A stretch of DNA of 33,626 nt. Origin: Streptomyces himalayensis subsp. himalayensis. Its GTDB lineage: Bacteria > Actinomycetota > Actinomycetes > Streptomycetales > Streptomycetaceae. The notes below the pieces were generated by a model, which was given only the letters and a program-made list of their open reading frames with translations, did not search any database and had not been told where the DNA came from. A program made the translations under genes and the position numbers. The DNA lies in assembly GCF_013778455.1 (NCBI RefSeq), contig NZ_JACEHE010000056.1:1-33626 (forward strand), read 5' to 3'. Shown here piece by piece: positions 1-8,204 of this stretch (position 1 is the stretch's first letter; each line of letters starts with the position of its first letter).

Positions 1-266
1 CACGCTCTCCGGACCACGAGGTCGCTGAGTATGTACTGAGTTCGCACTTCAGGGTGACGATGGTGGGCCGAGGGAGAGCCCCGGGCGCGGCGTTCAGTCC
101 GCCACGGCCTGACCGAGGTGCGCCTGGCGATGGTCACTGGACCAGCTGGTCGCGTGCGGTGTTCAACCTCCCCGCCGCAGAGCTGCTCACTCCCTGCGGA
201 GGGCGCGGCAGGACGCAGGTGGACCACCGCGTCAGGTTTGACCCCCAGGACTTCAGGCAGCGACCC

Positions 267-1058
267 TCACACCCGCGGGGTTCGGGCGCGCAGCCGGTCG
301 ATCTCAGCGAGCACGCAGTCCACATGCGGACGCACCTGCGCCTGCAATGCATCACTCCAGCTCTCCTCGGAGTAAGGGCAGTTGAGATAGAGCTGCCTGG
401 CGTGCTCGAGGGCGGCGCGGTGCTCGGGCGGGAGCTGGGCGAGGGCCCAGTCGGCGGCGGCGTCCTTCGACTTGATCTGGCCAGTGGCGAGCGTGGTCCA
501 GATACGGGCGAGGGTCAACAGGACGTTGCGGGTGTCGCTGTCCAGGTCGTCGAGCAGGCCGGGGATACCCGCAACGCTCGCCCGGACCAGGTCGACCTGC
601 GGAACCGGGTCGAGGACCTGCGCCGGGCGCGGGCCGGTGAGTGGGTGGTCGCCGGTCAGCGCCATAGTGACCAGCAGGGCCAGATCGGGCATCGGCTCCG
701 GCTGGGGGACCTCCCCGGCCTCGTACGCCGCACGCAGCCACTCGCCGTAGAGGAAGTCGCCGGTCGGCGGGTACCGCCAGGGCCGGACCTCGGACTGGAC
801 GACCACGGTGAGCTCGACCGGGCGGACCTTGTTTCGGAAGCCGGAGATCCGGAGCAGTCCACCGAGGAGTGTCCGTCGATCCTGCTCGTCCATTCGCCGC
901 CGGGAGACGACCAGCACGTCCACGTCGCTAGCCGGCCTGAGTCCGCCGAGCACAGAGGAGCCGTGGAGGTAGGTGCCGATGGCATTGTGGTCTAGCACGC
1001 CGCCGACCAGCCCCACGATCTGCTGAACCTGATTCACTGCATCAGCGTCTCCTACCAT
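267..1058 (-). CDS. AadA-type aminoglycoside nucleotidyltransferase
   Basis: Predicted cytoplasmic enzyme of 263 residues that would transfer AMP from ATP to a hydroxyl of an aminoglycoside (ANT(3'')/ANT(9) group). The nucleotidyltransferase signature is visible: Gly-Ser at residues 33-34 followed by Asp45-x-Asp47, the metal-binding pair. The C-terminal half carries the all-helical AadA-type domain, with segments such as TRNVLLTLARIW and SKDAAADWAL that are close to the family pattern. Length matches the usual ~260 residues. The ATG at 1058 has no clear ribosome site; a GTG seven codons downstream (AVNQ) has GGAG about 11 bases upstream and may be the true start. It stands alone, convergent with nothing in the window. 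In Streptomyces such genes are often intrinsic, so actual resistance and substrate (streptomycin or spectinomycin) are inferred, not shown. Confidence 0.82.
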   Translation of the reverse strand: MVGDADAVNQVQQIVGLVGGVLDHNAIGTYLHGSSVLGGLRPASDVDVLVVSRRRMDEQDRRTLLGGLLRISGFRNKVRPVELTVVVQSEVRPWRYPPTGDFLYGEWLRAAYEAGEVPQPEPMPDLALLVTMALTGDHPLTGPRPAQVLDPVPQVDLVRASVAGIPGLLDDLDSDTRNVLLTLARIWTTLATGQIKSKDAAADWALAQLPPEHRAALEHARQLYLNCPYSEESWSDALQAQVRPHVDCVLAEIDRLRARTPRV

Positions 1059-1317
1059 CCGGCGGACTGCACAGCATTATGCGACTTCGGCTGGTCAGGG
1101 AGCTGCAGGGATGTGGAGGGCGAGGCCGGTGCCTGTCATGAAGCCGTTGAGGATGTCTGGCCGGTACTGGAGGCGTTGCCACTGACACTCAGATGACGAT
1201 GTCCAACTGACGCTCTCCCGCAGACCGTCAGTGCCCTGGCAGGTCACCGTCCCGGCGCTCACCACACGACCGCTTCGCCGGCCGGCAGGCTCTCGAAGCC
1301 GGCCCCGCATCGAACGA
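1059..1317. other. Intergenic stretch, possible gene remnant
   Basis: No intact gene. On the minus strand, 1095-1200 encodes a short protein-like tail (residues WQRLQYRPDILNGFMTG) that looks like real coding sequence but has no start or family I recognise; it may be the 3' end of a lost gene. Confidence 0.3.
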
Positions 1318-1397
1318 ACCTCGGCGAGGCCGCGGCGCGCCGACACCCCGGGCCGTCGTAGGCCGTCGGCCCGGGTGCGGAGCGGCCTCGCCGAGGT
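1318..1397 (-). terminator. Two-tier hairpin terminator of the azt operon
   Basis: A perfect 16-bp inverted repeat (1318-1333 with 1382-1397, arm ACCTCGGCGAGGCCGC) encloses a second inverted repeat (1344-1355 with 1367-1377, one base unpaired). It begins 7 bp after the aztD stop codon. There is no U-tract, as is common for actinobacterial terminators. Its position and strength make it the likely end of the zinc operon transcript. Confidence 0.8.
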
Positions 1398-1404
1398 CGG
1401 ACGA

Positions 1405-2604
1405 TCAGTGGCCGGCGACGACGCCGGACAGTTCGTTCGTGATCTTCGGCAGGATCACGGACGTGACTTCCTTGCCCGATTCGATGTCGATCGCGTGCAG
1501 CTTGCGCTTGCCCGGCTCGGAGACGTACGCGGTGTGGTCGCGGACGAAGAGGGTGGGCCGGGGCTGCTGCCAGTCCAGCGGCTCCTGCCACTCGTCCACG
1601 ACGGGGATCTTCTTGTCCACCGTGCCCGTTTCCGGGTCGATGACGTGGAGGCTGCCGTTGGTGCCCAGGAGGAGTGCCTCGCCGTTGGGTCCGCGGCCGA
1701 GTGAGCGGAAGGAGTAGCTGGTGCCCAGGTCGACGAGGCGCAGTTTCCCGGTCTCGGTGTTGATGAGGGAGATGCGGGTCGGCCGCTCCAGTTCGGCCTC
1801 CGGGTCGGTCTTGTAGTCGCCCAGGAGGATGGGCGATGCGTCGCTGCCACTCTGGTTACCGATGCGGCCGTAGTCGTCGGGGGCGTCGACCTTGGTGAAC
1901 TTGCCGTCCTTGTAGATCAGGATGCCGTCCTCGCAGCCGATGCCGATGGCCTCGCCCTTGGCCGCGGCCTCGCCGTGGACGCCGGGGCACTTCTCGTTGC
2001 GCTTGATCTCCTTGTTGTTCTTGTCCAGGACAAGGGTGCCGGTGCGCTTCTCCTCGGTGCCGAGGGTGCTGAGGAGTTCGCCGTTGCTCAGTTCGATGGC
2101 GACGCCGTGGTGCGGCTCGGCGGAGGTGTAGGTGCGGCCTTGCGGCTTCTCGCCGCCCGAGAGGTCGTCGGGGTCGAAGACGTTGACCTCGCCGGTGCCG
2201 TCGGTGAACAGCACCGTCTTGTCGGCGTGCCGTACGACGTGGCCGGGCTTGGCGCCCTTGTACTCAATGCCGGGGAAGGTCTGTTCGGTGGCGTTCAGAA
2301 CGCGGAATCCGGAGTCGGTGGAGACGATGACGTGGGAGTCGTCGCCGGCGGGGTTGAGGCGGTTGAAGCCGGGCAGCTCGATCGTGCCGGCCACCTTCAG
2401 GCTCTCGCCGTCCAGGACGTACAGGCCGCCGTCGAACGTGGCGACCAGCGGGTCCTTGACCGCTACGGCCTTGGTGCTCGGCGCAGCCTTGGCCTTCGTG
2501 CCGGACGAGGAAGTGGCCTCCCCTCCGCAGGCGGTCAGGACCGCGGAGAGGGCCAGAGCAAGGGCCGTGCCCGTGATGGCTCTGGTGCGTATCGGCTTGT
2601 TCAC
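1405..2604 (-). CDS. aztD: AztD-type zinc metallochaperone, lipoprotein
   Basis: Predicted extracytoplasmic beta-propeller-like protein (399 residues) that passes Zn(II) to the binding protein AztC; this role is known for AztD of Paracoccus denitrificans. A signal peptide ends in a lipobox (LTAC), so the protein is probably membrane-anchored here. Candidate metal motifs are EPHHG, CPGVHGEA and GCEDG, in the order expected for the family. GTG at 2604 was chosen because AAAGGAA lies 8 bases upstream; an in-frame extension upstream lacks both a signal peptide and a ribosome site. It is the last gene of the minus-strand azt operon, 93 bp after aztC, with a hairpin in that gap and a strong terminator after the stop. 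Confidence 0.85.
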   Translation of the reverse strand: MNKPIRTRAITGTALALALSAVLTACGGEATSSSGTKAKAAPSTKAVAVKDPLVATFDGGLYVLDGESLKVAGTIELPGFNRLNPAGDDSHVIVSTDSGFRVLNATEQTFPGIEYKGAKPGHVVRHADKTVLFTDGTGEVNVFDPDDLSGGEKPQGRTYTSAEPHHGVAIELSNGELLSTLGTEEKRTGTLVLDKNNKEIKRNEKCPGVHGEAAAKGEAIGIGCEDGILIYKDGKFTKVDAPDDYGRIGNQSGSDASPILLGDYKTDPEAELERPTRISLINTETGKLRLVDLGTSYSFRSLGRGPNGEALLLGTNGSLHVIDPETGTVDKKIPVVDEWQEPLDWQQPRPTLFVRDHTAYVSEPGKRKLHAIDIESGKEVTSVILPKITNELSGVVAGH

Positions 2605-2621
2605 CGGTGTGTTCCTTTCTG

Positions 2622-2639
2622 TGCCGCGCGGGCGCGGCA
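2622..2639. repeat. Perfect 8-2-8 hairpin between aztC and aztD
   Basis: TGCCGCGC GG GCGCGGCA forms an 8-bp stem with a 2-base spacer just upstream of the aztD ribosome site. It could partly terminate or stabilise mRNA between aztC and aztD and so set their ratio; this is inference. Confidence 0.45.
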
Positions 2640-2697
2640 GTGGGTGCGGGTGTGCTTGAGCGGCCGGTCGGCGGGTGTCCACGTCAGGCGCGCTGGT

Positions 2698-3657
2698 TCA
2701 GGCGCCGGTCAGGCCATCCGTCATGGCGGTGGTGTTGGCGCGCATCATCTGCAGGTAGGTGCCGGCGCCCTTGCCCTTCTCGGTCAGCGATTCGGAGTAG
2801 AGCTCGACGACGCGCACGTGTCCGCCCATCTCCGTACGCAGCACCTCGGCCAGCCGCTTGGGCTGGGAGGAGTCCGCGAACACGGTTTGTATGCCTGCCT
2901 TCCGCATCGCCTGGGTGAGTGAGCGAAGGTCGGAGGAGCTGGGCGAGGCCAGCGTCGTACCGCTCGGGATGACCGCGCCTACCACCCGGAAGTCGAAGCG
3001 TTCGGCGAGGTAGCCGAAGACGTGGTGGTTGGTCACCAACGCGCGCCGCTGTTCGGGTATGCGGTCGAAGGACTTCTCCATCCAGGTGGCGAGGTCGGCG
3101 AGTTGGTCGTCGTAGCGGTCGGCGTTGTCGCGGATGGCCGTCTCGTCGACGCCGTCCACGTGCTCGACCACCTGGTCGGCGATCAGGCCGGCGGCCTTGC
3201 GTACGCGGTCGGGGTCGGTCCAGAAGTGCGGGTCCGGCTGCCCGGCCTCCTCCTCGGGTCCGCCGTCGTCGTGGGCCTGGAAGGTGAGCGGGTCCACCGC
3301 CTTGCCGGCCTCGAAGGTGGCTACCCCTGCCTCGCGGGCAGCCTCCACGTGCCGCAGTACGTTCTCCTCCAGCCCCAGCCCGTTGAAGATCACCAGGTCG
3401 GCCCGCTCCAACTCAGCGGCCTGCACGGCCGACAGACCGAAGGAGTGCGGGTCGGCGTTCGGCTTCATCAGCACGGTCACTTCGGCCCCGTCGCCGACGA
3501 TCTCCTGGGTGATGTCGCCCAGGATGTTGGTCGTCACGACTACCCGGGGCTGGTCGCCGCTGCTCGTACAGGCGGTGCCGGCACCGGCCAGGGCGAGGAT
3601 GAGCAGGACCGGCAGGAAGGTGCGCAGCGGCCGCGCCCCTCGCGTCTGTCGCGTCAT
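2698..3657 (-). CDS. aztC: AztC-type zinc-binding protein of ABC transporter
   Basis: Cluster A-I solute-binding protein (319 residues) that captures Zn(II) outside the membrane for AztB/AztA. An N-terminal signal peptide ends in a candidate lipobox Cys30 (GTAC). The expected metal ligands are all visible: His71 (NADPHSF), His144 (DPHFW), His211 or His212 (NHHVFGY) and Asp262 (FADSSQP). The loop between the first two ligands is short and acidic (HDDGGPEEE) with only one His, which fits AztC better than ZnuA, whose loop is long and His-rich. The ATG overlaps the stop of the upstream AztD-like gene by 4 bp (ATGA), so the two are translationally coupled. Confidence 0.9.
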   Translation of the reverse strand: MTRQTRGARPLRTFLPVLLILALAGAGTACTSSGDQPRVVVTTNILGDITQEIVGDGAEVTVLMKPNADPHSFGLSAVQAAELERADLVIFNGLGLEENVLRHVEAAREAGVATFEAGKAVDPLTFQAHDDGGPEEEAGQPDPHFWTDPDRVRKAAGLIADQVVEHVDGVDETAIRDNADRYDDQLADLATWMEKSFDRIPEQRRALVTNHHVFGYLAERFDFRVVGAVIPSGTTLASPSSSDLRSLTQAMRKAGIQTVFADSSQPKRLAEVLRTEMGGHVRVVELYSESLTEKGKGAGTYLQMMRANTTAMTDGLTGA

Positions 3658-4895
3658 CGTCCGGTCTCCACCATCAGGGCCGGCTCGATGTCCAGGTCGA
3701 AGGTGCGCGCGATGCGCAGGTTGTCGTTGTAGTCGATCTCGTACACGCGTTTGCCTTGGGGGTCGCTGAGGTAGGCGCGGCTGCGGTCGACCTCGATGAC
3801 CGGTCCCGCGTTACCTTCGGTGCCGGACTCGGGGGCGCCCGTCAGAAGCGGCTTCGTCTTGGAGACCTGTTTGCCGGTGGTGATGTCGTAGCCGTGGAGC
3901 GATCCGTCGGTCTCCAGGACGATCAGGACGGAGCCCTCTCCCGCTGTGTTGGCCGAGACGACGGGACCGGTCTTCACCCGTGTCCAGGTCCGCTCGGAGA
4001 CGTCCAGCACCCACACGCCCCGCTCCCCGGCCGCCGCCGTGAGCGTGTCGCTGCCGGGCCGGTGCCGGAAGGCCGTGGCTCGTTCCTTCTCGGGTACGTC
4101 CTCGCCGTACGGGATGCTCTGGGCCGTGAACGTGCCGTCGGCCTCACGGAGGAGCAGGGCGCCGTCGCCGCATCCGAGGACGACTCCGCGCCGGGTGACG
4201 GCATCACCCCGCGGGTCCTCGCACGCCGCGTCCGGCGAGGCGACGCGCTTGCCCTCGCGGTCGTACACCGCGAGCTTCGCGGACTCGTGCCCGTCGTCCG
4301 TGAGGCTGAGCAGGTGCTCCGCGTACGGCACGACAACTCCCGCGTGTGCCCCGGGAAGCGCGCGGGGCGAGCCGACCTTGCCCTTCTCCAGTTCGGCCCG
4401 GCGGTAGACACTGGCCCGGCCGTCCTCGTCGGTCACCGCGGTCACCGCGGCGTCGCTGCGGACGCGCGCACCGGAATCTCCGGGCAGTTCGCCCACCTCA
4501 CGTATGGACGCGCGGTAGTAGTGGACGTGGTCGCCGTGATCCACCATCCAGGCGCCGCCGTCGAGGACGTGCGTGCCGCCTGAGGTGTGGAAGTAGCCGA
4601 ACCGGCCGTCCGTGGTGAGTCCGGTGGTGCCCGTCGTCCGGGACACCTCGTGCGTCTTCCCTGTGATCAGGTCGAGCACCTGGGTGTTGCCGGTCCCCGG
4701 GTCATTGAGCAGCAGCCGCGACTGCTGCTCGGCCTTCTCCTGTGCCCCTTCGACGTACCCGTGCGGTGCGGAGGCCGATGTGGTGGTCTTCGGAGGGGAC
4801 GCGTCGTCGTTCTGACCGGCGCAGCTCGTGGTGAGCAGGGAGACGGCCACGAGCGCGGCAGGCGCCCAAGGGGTGACGTTACTTCGGACGAGCAA
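3654..4895 (-). CDS. Second, divergent AztD-like lipoprotein
   Basis: A 413-residue secreted protein with propeller-like repeats (LYDP/VLD/GYD blades) and the same overall plan as the AztD encoded 1 kb downstream. The equivalent of AztD's CPGVHGEA is CEDPRGDA, so the conserved His is lost, while GCGDG replaces GCEDG. An extra His-rich stretch (DHGDHVHYY, about residue 120) could be a different metal site. The signal peptide ends TTSC, a weak lipobox. The only usable start is TTG at 4895, with GAGG 8 bases upstream overlapping the aztB stop; the ATG at 4909 is in another frame. It sits between aztB and aztC, coupled to aztC by ATGA. Function as a second chaperone or zinc sensor is inference. 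Confidence 0.75.
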   Translation of the reverse strand: MLVRSNVTPWAPAALVAVSLLTTSCAGQNDDASPPKTTTSASAPHGYVEGAQEKAEQQSRLLLNDPGTGNTQVLDLITGKTHEVSRTTGTTGLTTDGRFGYFHTSGGTHVLDGGAWMVDHGDHVHYYRASIREVGELPGDSGARVRSDAAVTAVTDEDGRASVYRRAELEKGKVGSPRALPGAHAGVVVPYAEHLLSLTDDGHESAKLAVYDREGKRVASPDAACEDPRGDAVTRRGVVLGCGDGALLLREADGTFTAQSIPYGEDVPEKERATAFRHRPGSDTLTAAAGERGVWVLDVSERTWTRVKTGPVVSANTAGEGSVLIVLETDGSLHGYDITTGKQVSKTKPLLTGAPESGTEGNAGPVIEVDRSRAYLSDPQGKRVYEIDYNDNLRIARTFDLDIEPALMVETGR

Positions 4896-4905
4896 AGGGA
4901 TCGCC

Positions 4906-5772
4906 TCATGTTCTTTTCAGTCGGTTGCCGCGGCGTGCACGCCGACGAAGCGCGCACGGCGGTGGTCGCGGACCGGATGCCAGGTGGGAGAGGAAGAACA
5001 GGCTCACCGCGAGGGCCGAGACGGTCGCTCCGGCGGCGGTGCTCAGGTGCCAGGACAGCAGCAGGCCGCAGAAGGTGGCGGTGATGCCGAGCAGCGCCGC
5101 GAGGGCCATGACGCCCCGCACACTGCGCGCCCAGGGCAACGCGGCCGCTGGCGGAGCGATGAGCAGGCCCAGCACCAGCAGCGTCCCCACGATGTGGAAG
5201 GAGGCGACGATGGCCAGCGCCAGCAGGCCGAGCAGCACGGCGTGAGCGAGGCGGGGACGCAGGCCGAGCGTTCGGGCCTTGCGCGGGTCGAAGGCCAAGG
5301 CGAGGAAAGCCCGGTGACCGAGGACCGAGACGACCAGTGCCAGCACCAGCGCCACACCCAGCAGCACCAGGTCCTGCTCACGGACGGCGAGGACGTCACC
5401 GAAGAGGAACCCGGTCAGGTCGACCGCGAAGGACTGCGAGCGCGACACGATGATGACGCCGAGGGACAGCATCCCCACGAAGAGCAGGCCGATACCGGTG
5501 TCCTGGGACAGCCTCGGGGTGCGGCCGAGGGCGGTGACACCGGCGGTCATGACGACCGCGCTCAGCACCGCCCCGACCAGCAGGTTGCCACCGAGCAGCG
5601 CGGCGAGCGCGACCCCGGGCAGCAGCCCGTGGGACATGGCGTCACCCAGGAAGGCCATCCCCCTGAGCACTACCCAGGTACCGGCCAGTGCGCAGATCAC
5701 CGACACCAACATCCCGCCCCACAGGGCCCGCTGCACAAAGGTCACCTCGAAGGGACCCGTCAACCACTCCAT
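4906..5772 (-). CDS. aztB: AztB-type zinc ABC transporter permease
   Basis: Integral membrane permease (288 residues, ABC-3 family) that moves zinc inward, powered by AztA. About eight hydrophobic segments are visible, with typical ABC-3 features: a motif near AFLGDAMSHGLLPG and the HIVGTLLVLGLLIAPPAAA segment. The start was set at ATG 5772 (MEWLTGPFEV). The reading frame stays open upstream, but that part is antisense to aztA and has no membrane character. No ribosome site precedes the ATG; a -10-like TAATGT sits 8-13 bases upstream, so the transcript is probably leaderless. It is the first gene of the minus-strand operon aztB, aztD-like, aztC, aztD. Confidence 0.9.
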   Translation of the reverse strand: MEWLTGPFEVTFVQRALWGGMLVSVICALAGTWVVLRGMAFLGDAMSHGLLPGVALAALLGGNLLVGAVLSAVVMTAGVTALGRTPRLSQDTGIGLLFVGMLSLGVIIVSRSQSFAVDLTGFLFGDVLAVREQDLVLLGVALVLALVVSVLGHRAFLALAFDPRKARTLGLRPRLAHAVLLGLLALAIVASFHIVGTLLVLGLLIAPPAAALPWARSVRGVMALAALLGITATFCGLLLSWHLSTAAGATVSALAVSLFFLSHLASGPRPPPCALRRRARRGNRLKRT

Positions 5773-5779
5773 GCGATGG

Positions 5780-5785
5780 ACATTA
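5780..5785 (-). promoter_or_regulatory. -10 element for leaderless aztB
   Basis: TAATGT on the minus strand lies at -13 to -8 relative to the A of the aztB ATG, the exact spacing for transcription to begin at the start codon. A TTGAAC -35-like sequence overlaps the Zur box but at short spacing. Confidence 0.55.
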
Positions 5786-5789
5786 CAAT
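5784..5789 (+). promoter_or_regulatory. -10 element for leaderless aztA
   Basis: TACAAT (consensus TANNNT) lies at -13 to -8 relative to the aztA ATG at 5797. It overlaps the opposing aztB -10 by two bases. No convincing -35 is visible. Confidence 0.55.
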
Positions 5790-5803
5790 GAAAACCATGT
5801 TCA
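5789..5803. promoter_or_regulatory. Zur-like zinc operator
   Basis: TGAAAACCATGTTCA is a 7-1-7 imperfect palindrome very close to the actinobacterial Zur box (TGAAAATNATTTTCA type). It covers -8 to +7 of aztA and -31 to -17 of aztB, so one bound repressor would block both divergent promoters when zinc is sufficient. Identification rests on the motif and on the zinc transporter context. Confidence 0.72.
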
Positions 5804-6528
5804 AGAAATTCCCCTCTTTCGCCCAAGCCGAGGGCAAAACGTCCCGCGTCCGCTTCACCGAGCTCTCCGCCGGTTACCCGGGCCGGCCCGTCCTCCATCA
5901 ACTGGACGCGGAAATACCGGCGTTGGCCACCACCGCGCTCGTCGGCCCGAACGGAAGCGGGAAGTCCACCCTGCTCGGAGTCCTGGCCGGAGTGATCCAA
6001 CCCACATCAGGCGAGCTCCACCACCATGGCGACCGGCCACCGGCGTTCGTCCCGCAGCGCGGCGCCGTCGGGGACGCACTGCCGCTGACGGTCAGGCAGA
6101 CGGTGGAAATGGGGCGCTGGGGCGAACGCGGACCGTGGCGCAGACTGACCCGACAGGACCGCATTACCGTGGACCAGGCCATGGAGCGGCTCGGCATCAC
6201 CGACCTCGCCACCCGTCAACTCGGAGAACTGTCCGGCGGACAGAGGCAACGCGCCCTGATCGCCCAAGGACTCGCCCAGGAATCGGACCTGCTCCTCCTG
6301 GACGAACCGACCACGGGACTTGACCCCGAGGCGAGGGGCTGGATCGGCGCGCTGCTGACCGAGCTGGTCGCTGACGGAGTGACCGTCGTCCACGCCACCC
6401 ACGACCTCGAAGCCGCACGCTCCGCGGACGCCTGCCTCCTCCTCCGCAACGGCCACCTGGCAGGACAGGGGCACCCCGAACAACTCCTCACCGCATCAAC
6501 GCTCGCCCACATCTGGCAACCGACGTGA
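5797..6528 (+). CDS. aztA: AztA-type zinc ABC transporter ATPase
   Basis: Cytoplasmic ATPase (243 residues) driving the AztB permease. All ABC motifs are present: Walker A GPNGSGKST (50-58), Q-loop Gln87, signature LSGGQ (145-149), Walker B LLLLDE (165-170) and the switch His202. Three in-frame ATGs (5776, 5788, 5797) exist. The last is preferred because a TACAAT -10 lies at -13 to -8 and the Zur box then straddles the start, as expected for a repressed leaderless gene. No ribosome site precedes any of them. It is transcribed away from aztB. The stop codon is only about 12 bp from an ISL3-type transposase remnant, so any original downstream partner may have been lost. Confidence 0.9.
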   Translation: MFKKFPSFAQAEGKTSRVRFTELSAGYPGRPVLHQLDAEIPALATTALVGPNGSGKSTLLGVLAGVIQPTSGELHHHGDRPPAFVPQRGAVGDALPLTVRQTVEMGRWGERGPWRRLTRQDRITVDQAMERLGITDLATRQLGELSGGQRQRALIAQGLAQESDLLLLDEPTTGLDPEARGWIGALLTELVADGVTVVHATHDLEAARSADACLLLRNGHLAGQGHPEQLLTASTLAHIWQPT

Positions 6529-6540
6529 GCGACCGCCAAC

Positions 6541-7511
6541 TGACGTCCTTGCCGACCGGAAGTCCGAGACGCTCGACGCCTGGCTGCGCGACCATCCCGG
6601 CGTCGAGATCGTGTGTACGCGACGGGTCGGCCTCGTATGCTGAGGCGATCCGCCGCGCCCTACCCGACGCCACGCAGGTCAGCGACCGCTGGCACTTGTG
6701 GAACGGTCTCGGCCCGGCCGTGGAGAAGGCGGTGGCCGCGCACAGCACCTGCTGGGCGAAGGCCGACCCGAAGCGGCAGACGCTGACCCGCGAGCGCACC
6801 ACCCTGGAGCGCTGGCACGCCGTCCACGACCTGATCGACAACGGCGTCGGCCTCCTGGACTGCGCCCGCCGCCTCGACCTGGCCCTCAACACGGTCAAAC
6901 GCTACGCTCACGCGCCCGAGCCCGACCGGCTGCGCCGCCCGCCCCAGTACCGCGCCTGCCTGGTCGACCCCTACCGCGACCACCTGCGCCGACGCCGCGC
7001 CGAGGAGCCCGGCGTGCCGGTCAAGCACCTCTTCGAGGAGATCCGCGCCCTCGGCTACACCGGCAGCCTCAACCTGCTGCACAAGTACATGAACCCGGGC
7101 CGCCACGAGAGCGACCGGATCATGCCTTCTCCGCGCCGCCTCACCTCATGGATCATGACCCGGCCCGAGAACCTGTCCGACAAGCGGCGCGAACACCTCG
7201 ACGGACTACTCGCCTCCTGCCCCGAGATGACCGACCTGGCCCGCCTCGTCCGGGACTTCGCCCAGCTCATGGGCGAACGCCGCGGCGGCGACCTCGACGC
7301 CTGGATCGCCGACGTCCGCGCGGCCCAACTGCCCGAGCTGGCGCAATTCCTCACCGGCCTCGAGCAAGACCACGACGCGGTCGTGGCCGGGCTCACTCTC
7401 CCCTACAGCAACGGCCCCACCGAGGGCGTCAACACCAAGACCACGGGATCGCCCGCCAGATACACGGAAGGGCAGGCTTCACCCTCCTCCGCCACCGCAT
7501 CCTCCGGATAG
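6541..7511 (+). pseudogene. ISL3-family transposase remnant
   Basis: The C-terminal two thirds of an ISL3-type DDE transposase. The motif DATQVSDRWHLWNGLG, the HTH-like LDLALNTVKRYA segment and the C-terminal YSNGPTEGVNTK block are recognisable. The N-terminal zinc-finger part is missing. At least two frameshifts are visible: near 6615, where VLADRKSETLDAWLRDHPG must change frame to reach DGSASYAEA, and near 7440, after VNTK, where the true continuation (IARQ, GRAGFTLLRHRI) lies in the +1 frame. No terminal inverted repeats could be identified. It cannot encode an active enzyme. Confidence 0.85.
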
Positions 7512-7545
7512 CAACACCCTCCGTCACCACCGGATGTGCGACAGG

Positions 7546-8058
7546 GCCGCTCGTTTGACAGACCCCGTCCTGATCGATGGCACCCTGATTCGCACCCGCC
7601 GCCGCACCGGGAAAGACAACCGGCGCAACTACAGCGGGAAGCACAAGGCCCACGGCCTGCTCTTCCTCGCGCTCACCGACGACAGGGGCCGGCTGCTGTG
7701 GCTGTCCGCGGCCCGCCCGGGACGCTCCTCGGAGATCACCACCGCTCGCTACAACCACCTCGTCGAGCGCCTGCGCGCCCACGAACTGGGTGCCGTCGGC
7801 GACCTTGGCTTCACCGGCCTGGACGACGACCCGGACAACCCGGTGGTCATCACCGGCTACAAGGCGCCCGCACCAAACCGCTCACCCCGGCGAAGAAGCA
7901 GGTCAACAAGCTGATCGCGTCCGTCCGCGCGGTCTGCGAGCACGCCTTCGCGCACTTGAAGAACTGGCGCATCATCACCAAGCTCCGGCGTCGGCCCGTA
8001 CGCGACGACGCTGCCGCGGGCGCTGCTCGTGCCGACCAACACCGAAGTCGCACGCTGA
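7546..8058 (+). pseudogene. IS5-family transposase remnant (DDE_Tnp_4 type)
   Basis: The catalytic half of an IS5-type transposase. The three acidic landmarks are visible: LIDGTLIRT, GDLGFTGLDD and CEHAFAHLKNW. The reading frame breaks near 7865 (VVITGYKA then RTKPLTPAKKQVNKL) and again near 7995, after which the family-like ending ALLVPTNTEVAR lies in a third frame and stops at 8058. The N-terminal DNA-binding part is absent, its place taken by the ISL3 remnant, which suggests nested insertion followed by deletion. Confidence 0.82.
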
Positions 8059-8204
8059 CAGACGATCTTGGGAGCAGGCAACCGCCCGCGAGCAGTACGA
8101 GCACGAGATCGCTGACTCACACCAGCCCCGCCGACTTGCGGGTTCGAAGTTGGAGGAGACTCAATCGAGTCGTCGGGTGATTTCTTGAGGGGCAGAGGGC
8201 GCGT

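Noticed and set aside
54..995. Plus-strand open frame of 313 codons
   Set aside because: It is antisense to the AadA-type gene; no family features, composition of a GC-rich shadow frame.
1975..2922. Plus-strand open frame of 315 codons
   Set aside because: Antisense across aztD and aztC; no ribosome site, low-complexity Val/Gly-rich translation.
4828..5796. Upstream extension of aztA to about 566 codons
   Set aside because: The added part is antisense to aztB, Gln/Glu/Arg-rich and without homology; the ABC domain starts after 5797.
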